DNA of 5,438 nt from Desulfovibrionales bacterium (GTDB lineage: Bacteria; Desulfobacterota; Desulfovibrionia; Desulfovibrionales; Desulfomicrobiaceae): contig JAAYGZ010000391.1 of assembly GCA_012727515.1 (NCBI GenBank), forward strand, positions 1-5,438, in the 5' to 3' direction. Position 1 is the first letter of the stretch; each line of letters starts with the position of its first letter. Shown here in pieces: positions 1-5,245 of the stretch. The notes below the pieces were generated by a model. It searched no databases. It was given only the letters and a program-made list of their open reading frames with translations, and was not told the DNA's origin. The position numbers were made by a program, and so were the translations under genes.

Positions 1-993
1 AGCCATGACCATGTGGATGAATTTCGTTCTGAATTACAGTACCGTATGGCCCTGGCGCTGGATTTAGAAGATGAGGAAGACGAGCGCAGTCGGCTTTTTC
101 TTAAACTTTCTGCCGGGCTGGGCAAAACCCGCGAACAACTGACCATGCGCATTGACCAGCTCTTGTCCTTGTCAGGCTCCTATGATGATGAGTTCTGGGA
201 CGAGTTGGAAGAAATTCTGCTCATGGCTGATGTGGGCCTGCCAGCCAGCCAGGAATTATTTAAGCGCTTAAAACCCAAACTGCGCCAGGCCCAGGCCAGG
301 GATGCCCAGGAATTTAAGGCCCTGCTCAAGGAAGAACTGGCCAGTGTGTTTCACGCCTCTGCCGCGCCTGCTGTTGCCCAACTGCCGGAAGTGGTGCTCA
401 TGGTGGGCGTGAATGGGGCAGGCAAAACCACCACCATTGCCAAACTGGCGCATCGTGCCCAGATGCAGGGCCGCAAAGTGCTTGTGGCCGCTGGCGATAC
501 CTTTCGCGCTGCTGCCATTGAACAACTCCAGGTCTGGTCCAAGCGGGTCGGGGCAGGATTTTACGCCAAGGCCCATGGCAGCGACCCCGCAGCCGTGGCC
601 TTTGAAGCCATCGACCATGCCATGAAACACGGCTATGATCTGGTTTTTGTAGATACAGCCGGACGCTTGCAAACAAAGCATAATCTGATGGAAGAACTCA
701 AGAAAATCAGCCGCGTCATGGGTAAAAAATGTGAAGGCGCTCCGCACCGGACCATTCTGGTGTTGGATGCCACAACAGGACAAAATGCCCTGTCCCAGGT
801 CAAACTGTTTTCCCAGGCCACACCCATTGATGAAATTGTACTCACCAAACTGGATGGCACAGCAAAAGGCGGCATTATCGTGGCCATTGCTCTGGAATTT
901 AACCTGCCCATCAGTTTCATCGGACTTGGCGAAAAAATGGAAGACCTGCGCCCCTTTTCAGGCCAGGAATTTGCCAATGCCCTGTTTGCCTGA
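1..993 (+). CDS. ftsY: Signal recognition particle receptor FtsY, 5' end outside window
   Basis: FtsY is the membrane-associated SRP receptor. It forms a GTP-dependent heterodimer with Ffh and hands ribosome-nascent chain complexes to the SecYEG translocon. The frame is open from base 1, so the true start is upstream; the GTG at 13 is only the first possible start inside the window. Counting from that GTG, an acidic stretch (DLEDEEDE) is the tail of the variable A domain. The helical N domain follows (SAGLGKTREQL, then a helix pair ending near ADVGLP), and then the G domain. The SRP-GTPase motifs are intact: P-loop GVNGAGKTTT at residues 132-141, DTFRAAA from 162, DTAGRLQ from 214, TKLDGTAKGG from 278, and the closing GLGE...DLRPF. 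The protein ends normally at FANALFA. Family assignment is secure. No convincing terminator follows, so read-through toward the HDOD gene is possible. Confidence 0.97.
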   Translation, partial: SHDHVDEFRSELQYRMALALDLEDEEDERSRLFLKLSAGLGKTREQLTMRIDQLLSLSGSYDDEFWDELEEILLMADVGLPASQELFKRLKPKLRQAQARDAQEFKALLKEELASVFHASAAPAVAQLPEVVLMVGVNGAGKTTTIAKLAHRAQMQGRKVLVAAGDTFRAAAIEQLQVWSKRVGAGFYAKAHGSDPAAVAFEAIDHAMKHGYDLVFVDTAGRLQTKHNLMEELKKISRVMGKKCEGAPHRTILVLDATTGQNALSQVKLFSQATPIDEIVLTKLDGTAKGGIIVAIALEFNLPISFIGLGEKMEDLRPFSGQEFANALFA

Positions 994-1011
994 TCTGAGA
1001 GTACAAAGGAC

Positions 1012-1081
1012 CTGATACTCAGCATATTCCTGGACAAAACAAGAAGAGACCATTGCGCTCCAGCTAGCGCCCAGGTATCAG
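1012..1081 (+). promoter_or_regulatory. Possible structured RNA leader between ftsY and the HDOD gene
   Basis: Three short segments can pair in nested order with one continuous right arm. CTGATA (1012-1017) pairs with TATCAG (1076-1081), CCTGG (1029-1033) with CCAGG (1071-1075), and GCGCT (1055-1059) with AGCGC (1066-1070), closing a 6-base loop. The right arm 1066-1081 is uninterrupted. The left arm carries insertions of about 11 and 21 bases. The element ends 35 bases before the HDOD start codon. It has no T tract, so it is not an intrinsic terminator. CCAGG and TATCAG share base 1075/1076 boundaries without conflict. It does not match a riboswitch I recognise. The pairing is seen by eye only, so it could be chance. 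Confidence 0.25.
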
Positions 1082-1116
1082 CCGATAAATTTATTCTTCT
1101 GTCCAAGGAGCCGGGC

Positions 1117-2256
1117 ATGAACATACTTCTTGCTTGTTTGGCAGGTGGTGGCTGTATCGCGTGTATTGCATACATCTTGTTGTCCTCAAAAACAGAAAAA
1201 CGCCAACAGTGTGCAACACTACCAGCAAAGGCGCGCCCACATCCCATCCCTGAAGTATCAGATCTTGTTGCTCAAAACGGCACACCGAGTCCAGAATGGC
1301 AGGAGACACTTTTTGCTGCACTGGATCACATCTTTGCAGGAACCAAAGCCACCACAGAACAGCAGCTGGCCCGTACATATCAACTCCAGACTGAAGCAGT
1401 TCAGGCAACGCTGACCCGGCTTGTTCAGGGCTTTGAAAAAGTGGGAACATTGCATTCATCCCTGGCTGCCTTTGATCAACCAGGCATCAGTCTGAAAGAA
1501 ATGGGTGATATTGTTGCCCATGATCCTCTTTTATCGTCCAGGCTGCTTAAAACAATCAATTCGCCCATGTTCCGCACAGCAACAAATATCAAATCTATTC
1601 ATACCGGGGTCAATATCCTGGGACTGCACAACTTAAAAAACATGGTTGCCTATGGAACCATGCCGTACCAACTCTATAAACACCCTGTACATCGTCATAT
1701 GTTCAAAGAAATTTGGCAACACATGAATAATACTGCAATTATAGCTTCGTTCATGGCCAAATCAAGACAGGATCTGGACAGTGGTTCGCTGTACACCGCC
1801 GGACTCATGCACGATATCGGCAAGTTAATGCTTGTTCTGATGATTCGGAATGTTGATGATATGCCAATGTATCCGTATAATCTGGATAACGAATACGATC
1901 GGCTCTCAACTACCCATATCCAGGTCCTTAAAATTATGTTTGCCGATGGCAGTCTGCCTGATCAACTTAAATTCCTCGTGCTCAATCATCACGTTCCCTC
2001 GTTTACTCCGGCTCAGCATCTTGATTGTAATGCAGAGCAGGCCAAAAGTCTGACCATACTCTTTATTGCCAACCAAATCGCCAAACTCATCACTGCTGAC
2101 GGATATATCAGTGAAGACATAGAAGTGCTTGATCAACTGGAGCCAGGTTATCAAGACATAATCACCAGGGAAGAAGTGCGCCAGATTTTCTTAAGCCCAG
2201 ACCTCATGCGCGATATTCTGATCAATATCAGACTGGTGCGGGCCATGCTTGGCTGA
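1117..2256 (+). CDS. Membrane-anchored HDOD-domain protein
   Basis: HDOD proteins are catalytically uncertain relatives of HD phosphohydrolases that usually act in signalling (c-di-GMP, stress, motility). The ATG at 1117 has AAGGAG at 1105-1110, six bases upstream. Residues 2-23 form one hydrophobic segment followed by lysines and arginine (KTEKRQ), which predicts N-out/C-in topology with the bulk in the cytoplasm. A polar linker of about 75 residues precedes the HDOD region (about 100-325). Diagnostic stretches are AHDPLLSSRLLKTINSP (134-150), GVNILGL (164-170), the W-x-H at 200-202, YTAGLMHDIGKL (226-237, with H232 D233), H267, and LNHH (289-292). No GGDEF, EAL, receiver or GYP motif is present. 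The neighbours do not indicate a partner: ftsY upstream, and a gap then a small membrane protein downstream. A lipoprotein reading (LLAC at 4-7) seems unlikely because the cysteine is too close to the N-terminus. The ligand and output are unknown. Confidence 0.88.
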   Translation: MNILLACLAGGGCIACIAYILLSSKTEKRQQCATLPAKARPHPIPEVSDLVAQNGTPSPEWQETLFAALDHIFAGTKATTEQQLARTYQLQTEAVQATLTRLVQGFEKVGTLHSSLAAFDQPGISLKEMGDIVAHDPLLSSRLLKTINSPMFRTATNIKSIHTGVNILGLHNLKNMVAYGTMPYQLYKHPVHRHMFKEIWQHMNNTAIIASFMAKSRQDLDSGSLYTAGLMHDIGKLMLVLMIRNVDDMPMYPYNLDNEYDRLSTTHIQVLKIMFADGSLPDQLKFLVLNHHVPSFTPAQHLDCNAEQAKSLTILFIANQIAKLITADGYISEDIEVLDQLEPGYQDIITREEVRQIFLSPDLMRDILINIRLVRAMLG

Positions 2257-2468
2257 CAATGCACGTACACAGCATCTGAACAAAAATAACCAGATAAAGC
2301 GCAAGGTTCGATCCGCCCAGCCCGGGCAGGCACGCCACAGAGCATATCCTTGGACGTAAATCTTATATAGACGCCAAAGGCAAGTCATGCTACACGCCCA
2401 CTTCGTTGTTTCTGCTTCGAAACGATACAAAGGCAGGCCATACGAACTACGGGGTAAGGAGAAAGACA
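2257..2468. other. Intergenic stretch, no gene recognised
   Basis: This 212-base gap lies between the HDOD stop and the small membrane-protein gene. It holds a GC-rich palindrome GCCCGGGC (2320-2327) inside a C/G-rich patch, an imperfect direct repeat (listed separately), and a TATATA (2364-2369) without a convincing -35 box at proper spacing. No T-tract hairpin follows the HDOD gene. Reading frames that cross this gap on the minus strand lack start signals and protein-like composition. I could not place a promoter with confidence. Confidence 0.5.
2375..2443 (+). repeat. Imperfect direct repeat pair upstream of small gene
   Basis: The motif CAAAGGCARGYCATRC occurs at 2375-2390 and again at 2428-2443, identical at 13 of 16 positions. 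The copies are 53 bases apart start to start, about five helical turns, and lie just upstream of the ribosome binding site at 2456-2461. The arrangement would suit a regulator binding two sites on one DNA face, but two imperfect copies are weak evidence. Confidence 0.25.
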
Positions 2469-2567
2469 ATGCTGGCAGACTTGGGAAAAAAAATTGTTTT
2501 GGGGCTGATTGTAGCGGCTTGTCTGGTGGGGATGCACGCGGCTGTTGTGTATTCTGTTGTGGGCTAG
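2469..2567 (+). CDS. Small single-pass membrane protein, 32 residues, function unknown
   Basis: The ATG at 2469 is preceded by AAGGAG (2456-2461) with a seven-base spacer, one of the best ribosome binding sites in the window. The 32-residue product begins MLADLGKK, then runs as an uninterrupted hydrophobic segment (about residues 9-31, rich in Val, Leu, Ala and Ile, with one Cys and one His) to a TAG at 2565-2567. The only strong charges are D4, K7 and K8 at the N-terminus, predicting a cytoplasmic N-terminus and a single transmembrane helix. A strong hairpin follows within seven bases of the stop, as expected for a short monocistronic unit. I do not recognise the family. Candidates are an accessory subunit of a membrane complex, a regulatory peptide, or a type I toxin-like peptide; nothing in the sequence chooses between them. 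An overlapping longer frame starting at 2387 has poor composition and a weaker start. Confidence 0.55.
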   Translation: MLADLGKKIVLGLIVAACLVGMHAAVVYSVVG

Positions 2568-2573
2568 CCAACG

Positions 2574-2646
2574 TGGACCGTTCAGCCTGACCATACAAAC
2601 GTCAGGGCTGAACGGCCAGACCACACTTACGTGTGTTCTATTTTTT
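2574..2646. terminator. Convergent-gene hairpin region, probable terminator
   Basis: TGG-A-CCGTTCAGCCTGAC (2574-2591) faces GTCA-G-GGCTGAACGGCCA (2601-2618). This makes a 17-bp stem with two single-base bulges (A2577 and one G of the right-arm GGG) and a nine-base loop. No T tract follows it directly on either strand. A second small hairpin, CACAC (2622-2626) / GTGTG (2631-2635), is followed on the plus strand by TTCTATTTTTT (2636-2646), so the pair may act as a composite terminator for the small membrane-protein gene. The large hairpin may also stop minus-strand transcription, since the stop codon of the convergent gene is at 2627-2629. The T tract overlaps that gene's last codons. Confidence 0.55.
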
Positions 2647-3007
2647 GTTGCAGCACATCTGCTGACACTTCATTGGCAAAAAAGAAATCCCGGTCAAAAG
2701 GTCCAAACGATCCTGTTTCTGCGACCAGCGTAAAAAATTCCACCCGATCATACCGACGCACCAAAGCCTCATGTACGTTATGTTGTTCATAATATTCTGT
2801 TCGCACAAGCGGATCATTGGTCTGAGTTAAGTCATAGACCGCGTCTTCAATTTCTGCCCACGCATGAACCACAAACCCGGACCCGCCTGGTATCCAGGCA
2901 TGTACAACCTGGGCTTTTTCATTCTCACTGCATATTTCCAGGGCAGCAGCAAAACTCTGCTCCCGAAAGCGCATTGCTACACGCCCTGTCAGCTCTATTA
3001 ACTGCAT
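2627..3007 (-). CDS. Small HAW-motif protein, possibly transglutaminase/cysteine-protease-like
   Basis: This gene encodes a 126-residue soluble protein with no signal peptide or membrane segment. The motifs are EIC (C26), VVHAW at 34-38 repeated at 46-50, HAWAEIEDAVYDLT (48-61), then EYYEQHNV (71-78) and a VRRYDRVEFF segment (about 83-92). The HAW-x-E...YDLT...YY order resembles small uncharacterised bacterial proteins with HAWVE-type motifs, which I recall from general knowledge and have not searched. A Cys-His-Asp triad C26/H48/D59 would suit a transglutaminase or papain-like fold, but this is inference. Its ATG lies five bases after the upstream aminotransferase stop, and its Shine-Dalgarno sequence is made from that gene's last two codons. 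Joint translation with the aminotransferase is therefore likely. The substrate is unknown. Confidence 0.75.
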   Translation of the reverse strand: MQLIELTGRVAMRFREQSFAAALEICSENEKAQVVHAWIPGGSGFVVHAWAEIEDAVYDLTQTNDPLVRTEYYEQHNVHEALVRRYDRVEFFTLVAETGSFGPFDRDFFFANEVSADVLQQKIEHT

Positions 3008-3012
3008 GTTCC

Positions 3013-4164
3013 TTACCTCCTGACCACAGTTCTGACAGCTTCAATAACGTCAGCCACGTCCTGGTCTGTCAATTTGGCTGATAAGGGCAGGCTGACAATC
3101 TGGCGACCAATACGTTTGGCCTGAGGATAGTCTTCTGGTTTCCAGCCCAAGCGCTCCTGATAATACGGATGCTCAGGCAAAGACAGATAATGCACGCCCA
3201 CGCCAATTTTCTGCGCTGTCATGGCCCCAAGAAACGCATCCCTGCTGATTCCTGCCCGTTCTTCTTCCACCAGTACGGTAAATAAATGATAGCCATGGCG
3301 CGTGTCAGGCTCTACCGGAGCGGGCAGCTCCAGAGGCAGATCAGACAGCGCGTCCATGTACCGGGCCCAGATTTCAGCCCGTCTGTGCCAGTATTCCTCT
3401 ACTTTATCCAGTTGGCGCAGGCCCAGAGCAGCCTGAAGGTCCATCATATTATACTTGAACCCGGCCTCAGTAACCAGATAATGCTTATAGCCCTCATCAC
3501 CAAAGCGCTTCCAGGCATCGCTGGACATGCCATGCAGGGCCAGCACCTTGAGCCGGGCCGCGTGTTCAGGCTTGCGGGCCAGAATCATGCCCCCTTCGCC
3601 AGTAATGACATTTTTTGTCACATAAAAACTAAAGCAGCCAAAATCCCCGAATGTGCCTGCTGTGCGCCCCTGATACGTTGTTTCAATGGCGTGCGCACAG
3701 TCTTCAATAATGGTCAGATTATGCGTTGCAGCCAACTGGCACAGGCCAGTCATAGCACAGGCCCGGCCAGCAAAATGTACGGGCAGAATGGCTTTGGTGC
3801 GCGGCGTGATTTTAGCCTGAACCTGCTCAGGATCAATGTTCATGCTCACAGGGTCCACATCAGCCAGCACAGGCGTGGCTCCGGCATGAAGAATAGCGTT
3901 GACCGTGGCGCAAAAGGTCAGTGGCGTGGTAATCACCTCATCACCTGGGCCAATGCCGGCTGCTAAAATGCTTAAATGCAGGGCTGCTGTGCAGGAATTA
4001 ACAGCCACAGCATGTTCAGCCCCTTTGTACGCAGCCACCCGGCGCTCAAATTCCGCCACCCTGGGGCCAGTGCCGATCCAGCCACTGCGCAGGCACGAAA
4101 CAACTTCTTCTATTTCATCCTCGGCAATTCGTGGCGACCCAAAAATCAAAAATTCAGAACGCAT
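3013..4164 (-). CDS. DegT/DnrJ/EryC1/StrS-family PLP aminotransferase
   Basis: Members of this family transfer an amino group, usually from glutamate, to a keto-sugar nucleotide for surface polysaccharide, glycan or antibiotic sugar synthesis. I chose the ATG at 4164 (383 residues, a typical family length): GGAG lies six bases upstream, and the protein then opens with FGSPRIAEDEIEEVV and SGWIGTGP like its relatives. A longer frame to 4341 adds 59 atypical residues, and an ATG at 4176 has a poorer site. Motifs: NSCTAALH (56-63) for PLP phosphate contact, EDCAHA (154-159) with D155 binding the pyridine nitrogen, FSFYVTKNVITGEGG (178-192) with K184 as the Schiff-base lysine, FKYNMMDLQAALG (236-248), and GVHYLSLPEHPYY (323-335). 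The sugar substrate cannot be told from sequence alone (PseC- and ArnB-like enzymes share these motifs), and no other sugar genes lie nearby. It heads an operon with the HAW-motif gene. Confidence 0.93.
   Translation of the reverse strand: MRSEFLIFGSPRIAEDEIEEVVSCLRSGWIGTGPRVAEFERRVAAYKGAEHAVAVNSCTAALHLSILAAGIGPGDEVITTPLTFCATVNAILHAGATPVLADVDPVSMNIDPEQVQAKITPRTKAILPVHFAGRACAMTGLCQLAATHNLTIIEDCAHAIETTYQGRTAGTFGDFGCFSFYVTKNVITGEGGMILARKPEHAARLKVLALHGMSSDAWKRFGDEGYKHYLVTEAGFKYNMMDLQAALGLRQLDKVEEYWHRRAEIWARYMDALSDLPLELPAPVEPDTRHGYHLFTVLVEEERAGISRDAFLGAMTAQKIGVGVHYLSLPEHPYYQERLGWKPEDYPQAKRIGRQIVSLPLSAKLTDQDVADVIEAVRTVVRR
3016..3021 (-). promoter_or_regulatory. Shine-Dalgarno inside the end of the aminotransferase gene
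   Basis: On the minus strand the last two sense codons of the aminotransferase are AGG AGG (Arg-Arg), which form a perfect AGGAGG eight bases upstream of the ATG at 3007-3005. The stop TAA (3015-3013) sits between them. Ribosomes finishing the first gene would uncover or directly re-use this site, so the two genes are probably translationally coupled. Confidence 0.8.
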
Positions 4165-4324
4165 TGTTTTCTCCATTGGCAAACCCGCCTTCCAAAAGCA
4201 TGGACGAACGGGTGAATTCTTTTTATAGCCCCACGGGCACGGCATGGCCATACAAATTGGCCCCTGGCCCAGACGCACGACGTTTCGGGCTATCCCAACA
4301 CCCCCAGCATAGCAAGGAGGAACC
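4165..4324. promoter_or_regulatory. Divergent intergenic region
   Basis: These 160 bases separate the minus-strand aminotransferase operon from the plus-strand glutaredoxin operon, so both promoters should lie here. On the minus strand TATAAA (4227-4222) is the best -10-like hexamer; its upstream partner at 17 bases, TGGCCA, is poor. On the plus strand TTGGCC (4257-4262) is a weak -35-like hexamer with no good -10 box. ATGGCCAT (4244-4251) is a perfect palindrome, and ATAGCCC (4225-4231) is inverted as GGGCTAT (4287-4293). None is strong enough to name a regulator. Confidence 0.4.
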
Positions 4325-4579
4325 ATGGCTGACAAAAACATTACTCTTTATGGATTAACAACGTGTATTTACTGCAAAAAAGTAAAAGAACTTTTAGATG
4401 ACTGCGGCGCTGGGTACGACTGTATCTTTGTGGACCAATTAGAAGGCGATGAGCGCAAGCAGATTATTGATGCTATAAAAAAGATCAATCCCAAATTGTC
4501 CTTTCCCACTCTTCTTGTGGATGAAGAAACCATTGTTGGGTTCAAAGAAGAGCAAATCAAAGAAGCCCTGGAGCGATAA
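4325..4579 (+). CDS. Glutaredoxin-like (NrdH/Grx family) thiol-disulfide carrier
   Basis: This is an 84-residue thioredoxin-fold protein that carries electrons by reversible disulfide formation. The ATG at 4325 is preceded by a near-perfect AAGGAGG (4314-4320) four bases upstream. The redox motif is TTCIYCKK: C14 and C17, with Ile where classical glutaredoxins have Pro. SFPTLLVDEETIVGF (59-73) contains the cis-proline P61 and the strand closing the active site. The usual glutaredoxin GG signature after that strand is replaced by GF, and glutathione-contact residues are not obvious. The gene overlaps the ferredoxin:thioredoxin reductase gene by one base (TAATG). My inference is that the neighbour reduces this protein, not glutathione. 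Function as a ribonucleotide-reductase donor or a general disulfide reductant is possible. Confidence 0.92.
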   Translation: MADKNITLYGLTTCIYCKKVKELLDDCGAGYDCIFVDQLEGDERKQIIDAIKKINPKLSFPTLLVDEETIVGFKEEQIKEALER

Positions 4580-4929
4580 TGACCCCCGAAGAACTCTACG
4601 ACAAACTGCGTCCCTTTCAGGAGTCCAAAGGCTATTTTTTTAATCGCGACAAAGCCTTTGTCCTGGATTTGCTGGAAAACCTCCTGATCAACAAAGAACG
4701 TTATGGCTACATGGTCTGCCCCTGCCGCCTGGCATCGGGTCAACGGGAACTGGACCGGGATATCATCTGCCCCTGCTCGTACCGCGAGGCAGATGTGGCG
4801 GAATTTGGCTCCTGCTATTGCGGTCTTTATGTATCACAAGACTGGAACGAAGATAAAATCCCGCACACAGTGGTGCCAGAACGCCGTGATCCGGAAAAGC
4901 TCATGGCTGGCCTGCTGTTTGAGGAATAG
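4579..4929 (+). CDS. Ferredoxin:thioredoxin reductase catalytic (beta) chain homologue
   Basis: The family uses a [4Fe-4S] cluster next to a redox disulfide to pass one-electron ferredoxin equivalents to thioredoxin-like proteins. The 116-residue product contains CPC (47-49), CPC (64-66) and CYC (79-81). By analogy with the cyanobacterial enzyme, C47, C64, C66 and C79 would hold the cluster and C49-C81 would form the active disulfide. The spacing is CPC-X14-CPC-X12-CYC, where the plant/cyanobacterial form is CPC-X16-CPC-X8-CHC, and Tyr80 replaces the histidine of CHC. Surrounding residues (CRLASGQRELDRDIICPC, then YREADVAEFGSCYCGLYV) look well conserved. No variable (alpha) chain gene is nearby, as is usual outside oxygenic phototrophs. 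The start ATG overlaps the glutaredoxin stop in TAATG, so the two are translationally coupled. A different thioredoxin or Grx partner remains possible. Confidence 0.92.
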   Translation: MTPEELYDKLRPFQESKGYFFNRDKAFVLDLLENLLINKERYGYMVCPCRLASGQRELDRDIICPCSYREADVAEFGSCYCGLYVSQDWNEDKIPHTVVPERRDPEKLMAGLLFEE

Positions 4930-4941
4930 GTGGAAAAATGT

Positions 4942-5163
4942 ATGCGTGAAGCAGTTGAAAAAGCCCTGGACGCTGTGCGCCCCATTCTTCAGGCCGATGG
5001 CGGTGACGTGGAACTGGTTGATATTTTAAAAAATGGTATTGTGCAGGTCCATCTGACAGGAGCGTGTAAAGGCTGCCCCATGTCGCAGATGACCTTAAAA
5101 ACCAGTATTGAGCGCACAGTAAAAAAAATGGTTCCCGGAGTAAAAGCTGTTGAAGCAGTTTAA
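4942..5163 (+). CDS. NifU C-terminal domain (Nfu-type) Fe-S cluster scaffold
   Basis: Nfu-domain proteins assemble or carry a [4Fe-4S] cluster bridged between two monomers and deliver it to apo-proteins. The 73-residue product is a free-standing Nfu domain. RPILQADGGDVELVDI (13-28) and LTGACKGCPMSQMTLK (38-53) are signature segments, and C42 and C45 are the cluster ligands. I chose the ATG at 4942: AGGTGG (4928-4933) lies eight bases upstream, and homologues normally begin at this point. A GTG at 4930, directly after the reductase stop, would add four residues (MEKC) and is the alternative. It is the third gene of the operon, 12 bases after the reductase. A natural inference is that it serves the reductase's [4Fe-4S] cluster, though it may serve the whole cell. 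Confidence 0.93.
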   Translation: MREAVEKALDAVRPILQADGGDVELVDILKNGIVQVHLTGACKGCPMSQMTLKTSIERTVKKMVPGVKAVEAV

Positions 5164-5182
5164 GGAACTGATTAATTCTGTC

Positions 5183-5225
5183 ATCCTGGATAGCCCGTCT
5201 GTGCGGGCAGCCATACAGCCAGGAT
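5183..5225 (+). repeat. Nested inverted repeat between the Nfu gene and gltX
   Basis: ATCCTGG (5183-5189) pairs with CCAGGAT (5219-5225) and encloses GCCCG (5193-5197) / CGGGC (5204-5208), giving a two-tier stem-loop with a larger right-side internal loop. It has no T tract. It could protect the 3' end of the operon mRNA, be an RNase processing point, or be part of a gltX leader. It lies 19 bases after the Nfu stop. Confidence 0.45.
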
Positions 5226-5245
5226 TTGCCTTTGAGACGCACTGA

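Noticed and set aside
995..1022. CTGAG/CTCAG inverted repeat right after ftsY as a terminator.
   Set aside because: The stem is five base pairs with a long loop and no T tract, too weak to call.
2301..2330. GGTTCGATCC at 2307-2316 resembles a tRNA T-loop.
   Set aside because: Flanking bases do not pair as a T arm, and no acceptor, D or anticodon arm is found nearby.
2191..2624. Overlapping minus-strand frames across the HDOD end and the small gene.
   Set aside because: They are antisense to coding sequence and a hairpin, and have no start signals or protein-like motifs.
3286..3966. Long plus-strand open frame of 226 codons inside the aminotransferase gene.
   Set aside because: It is antisense to a gene with complete family motifs, has no ribosome binding site and shows no recognisable protein features.
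4240..4275. Possible sigma-54 promoter in the divergent region (GG-rich and GGCC-rich bases).
   Set aside because: No GG-N10-GC spacing fits on either strand.
4165..4341. 59-residue N-terminal extension of the aminotransferase up to an ATG at 4341.
   Set aside because: The added residues are unlike family N-termini and run through the divergent intergenic region; the ATG at 4164 has a proper GGAG and gives the normal family length.
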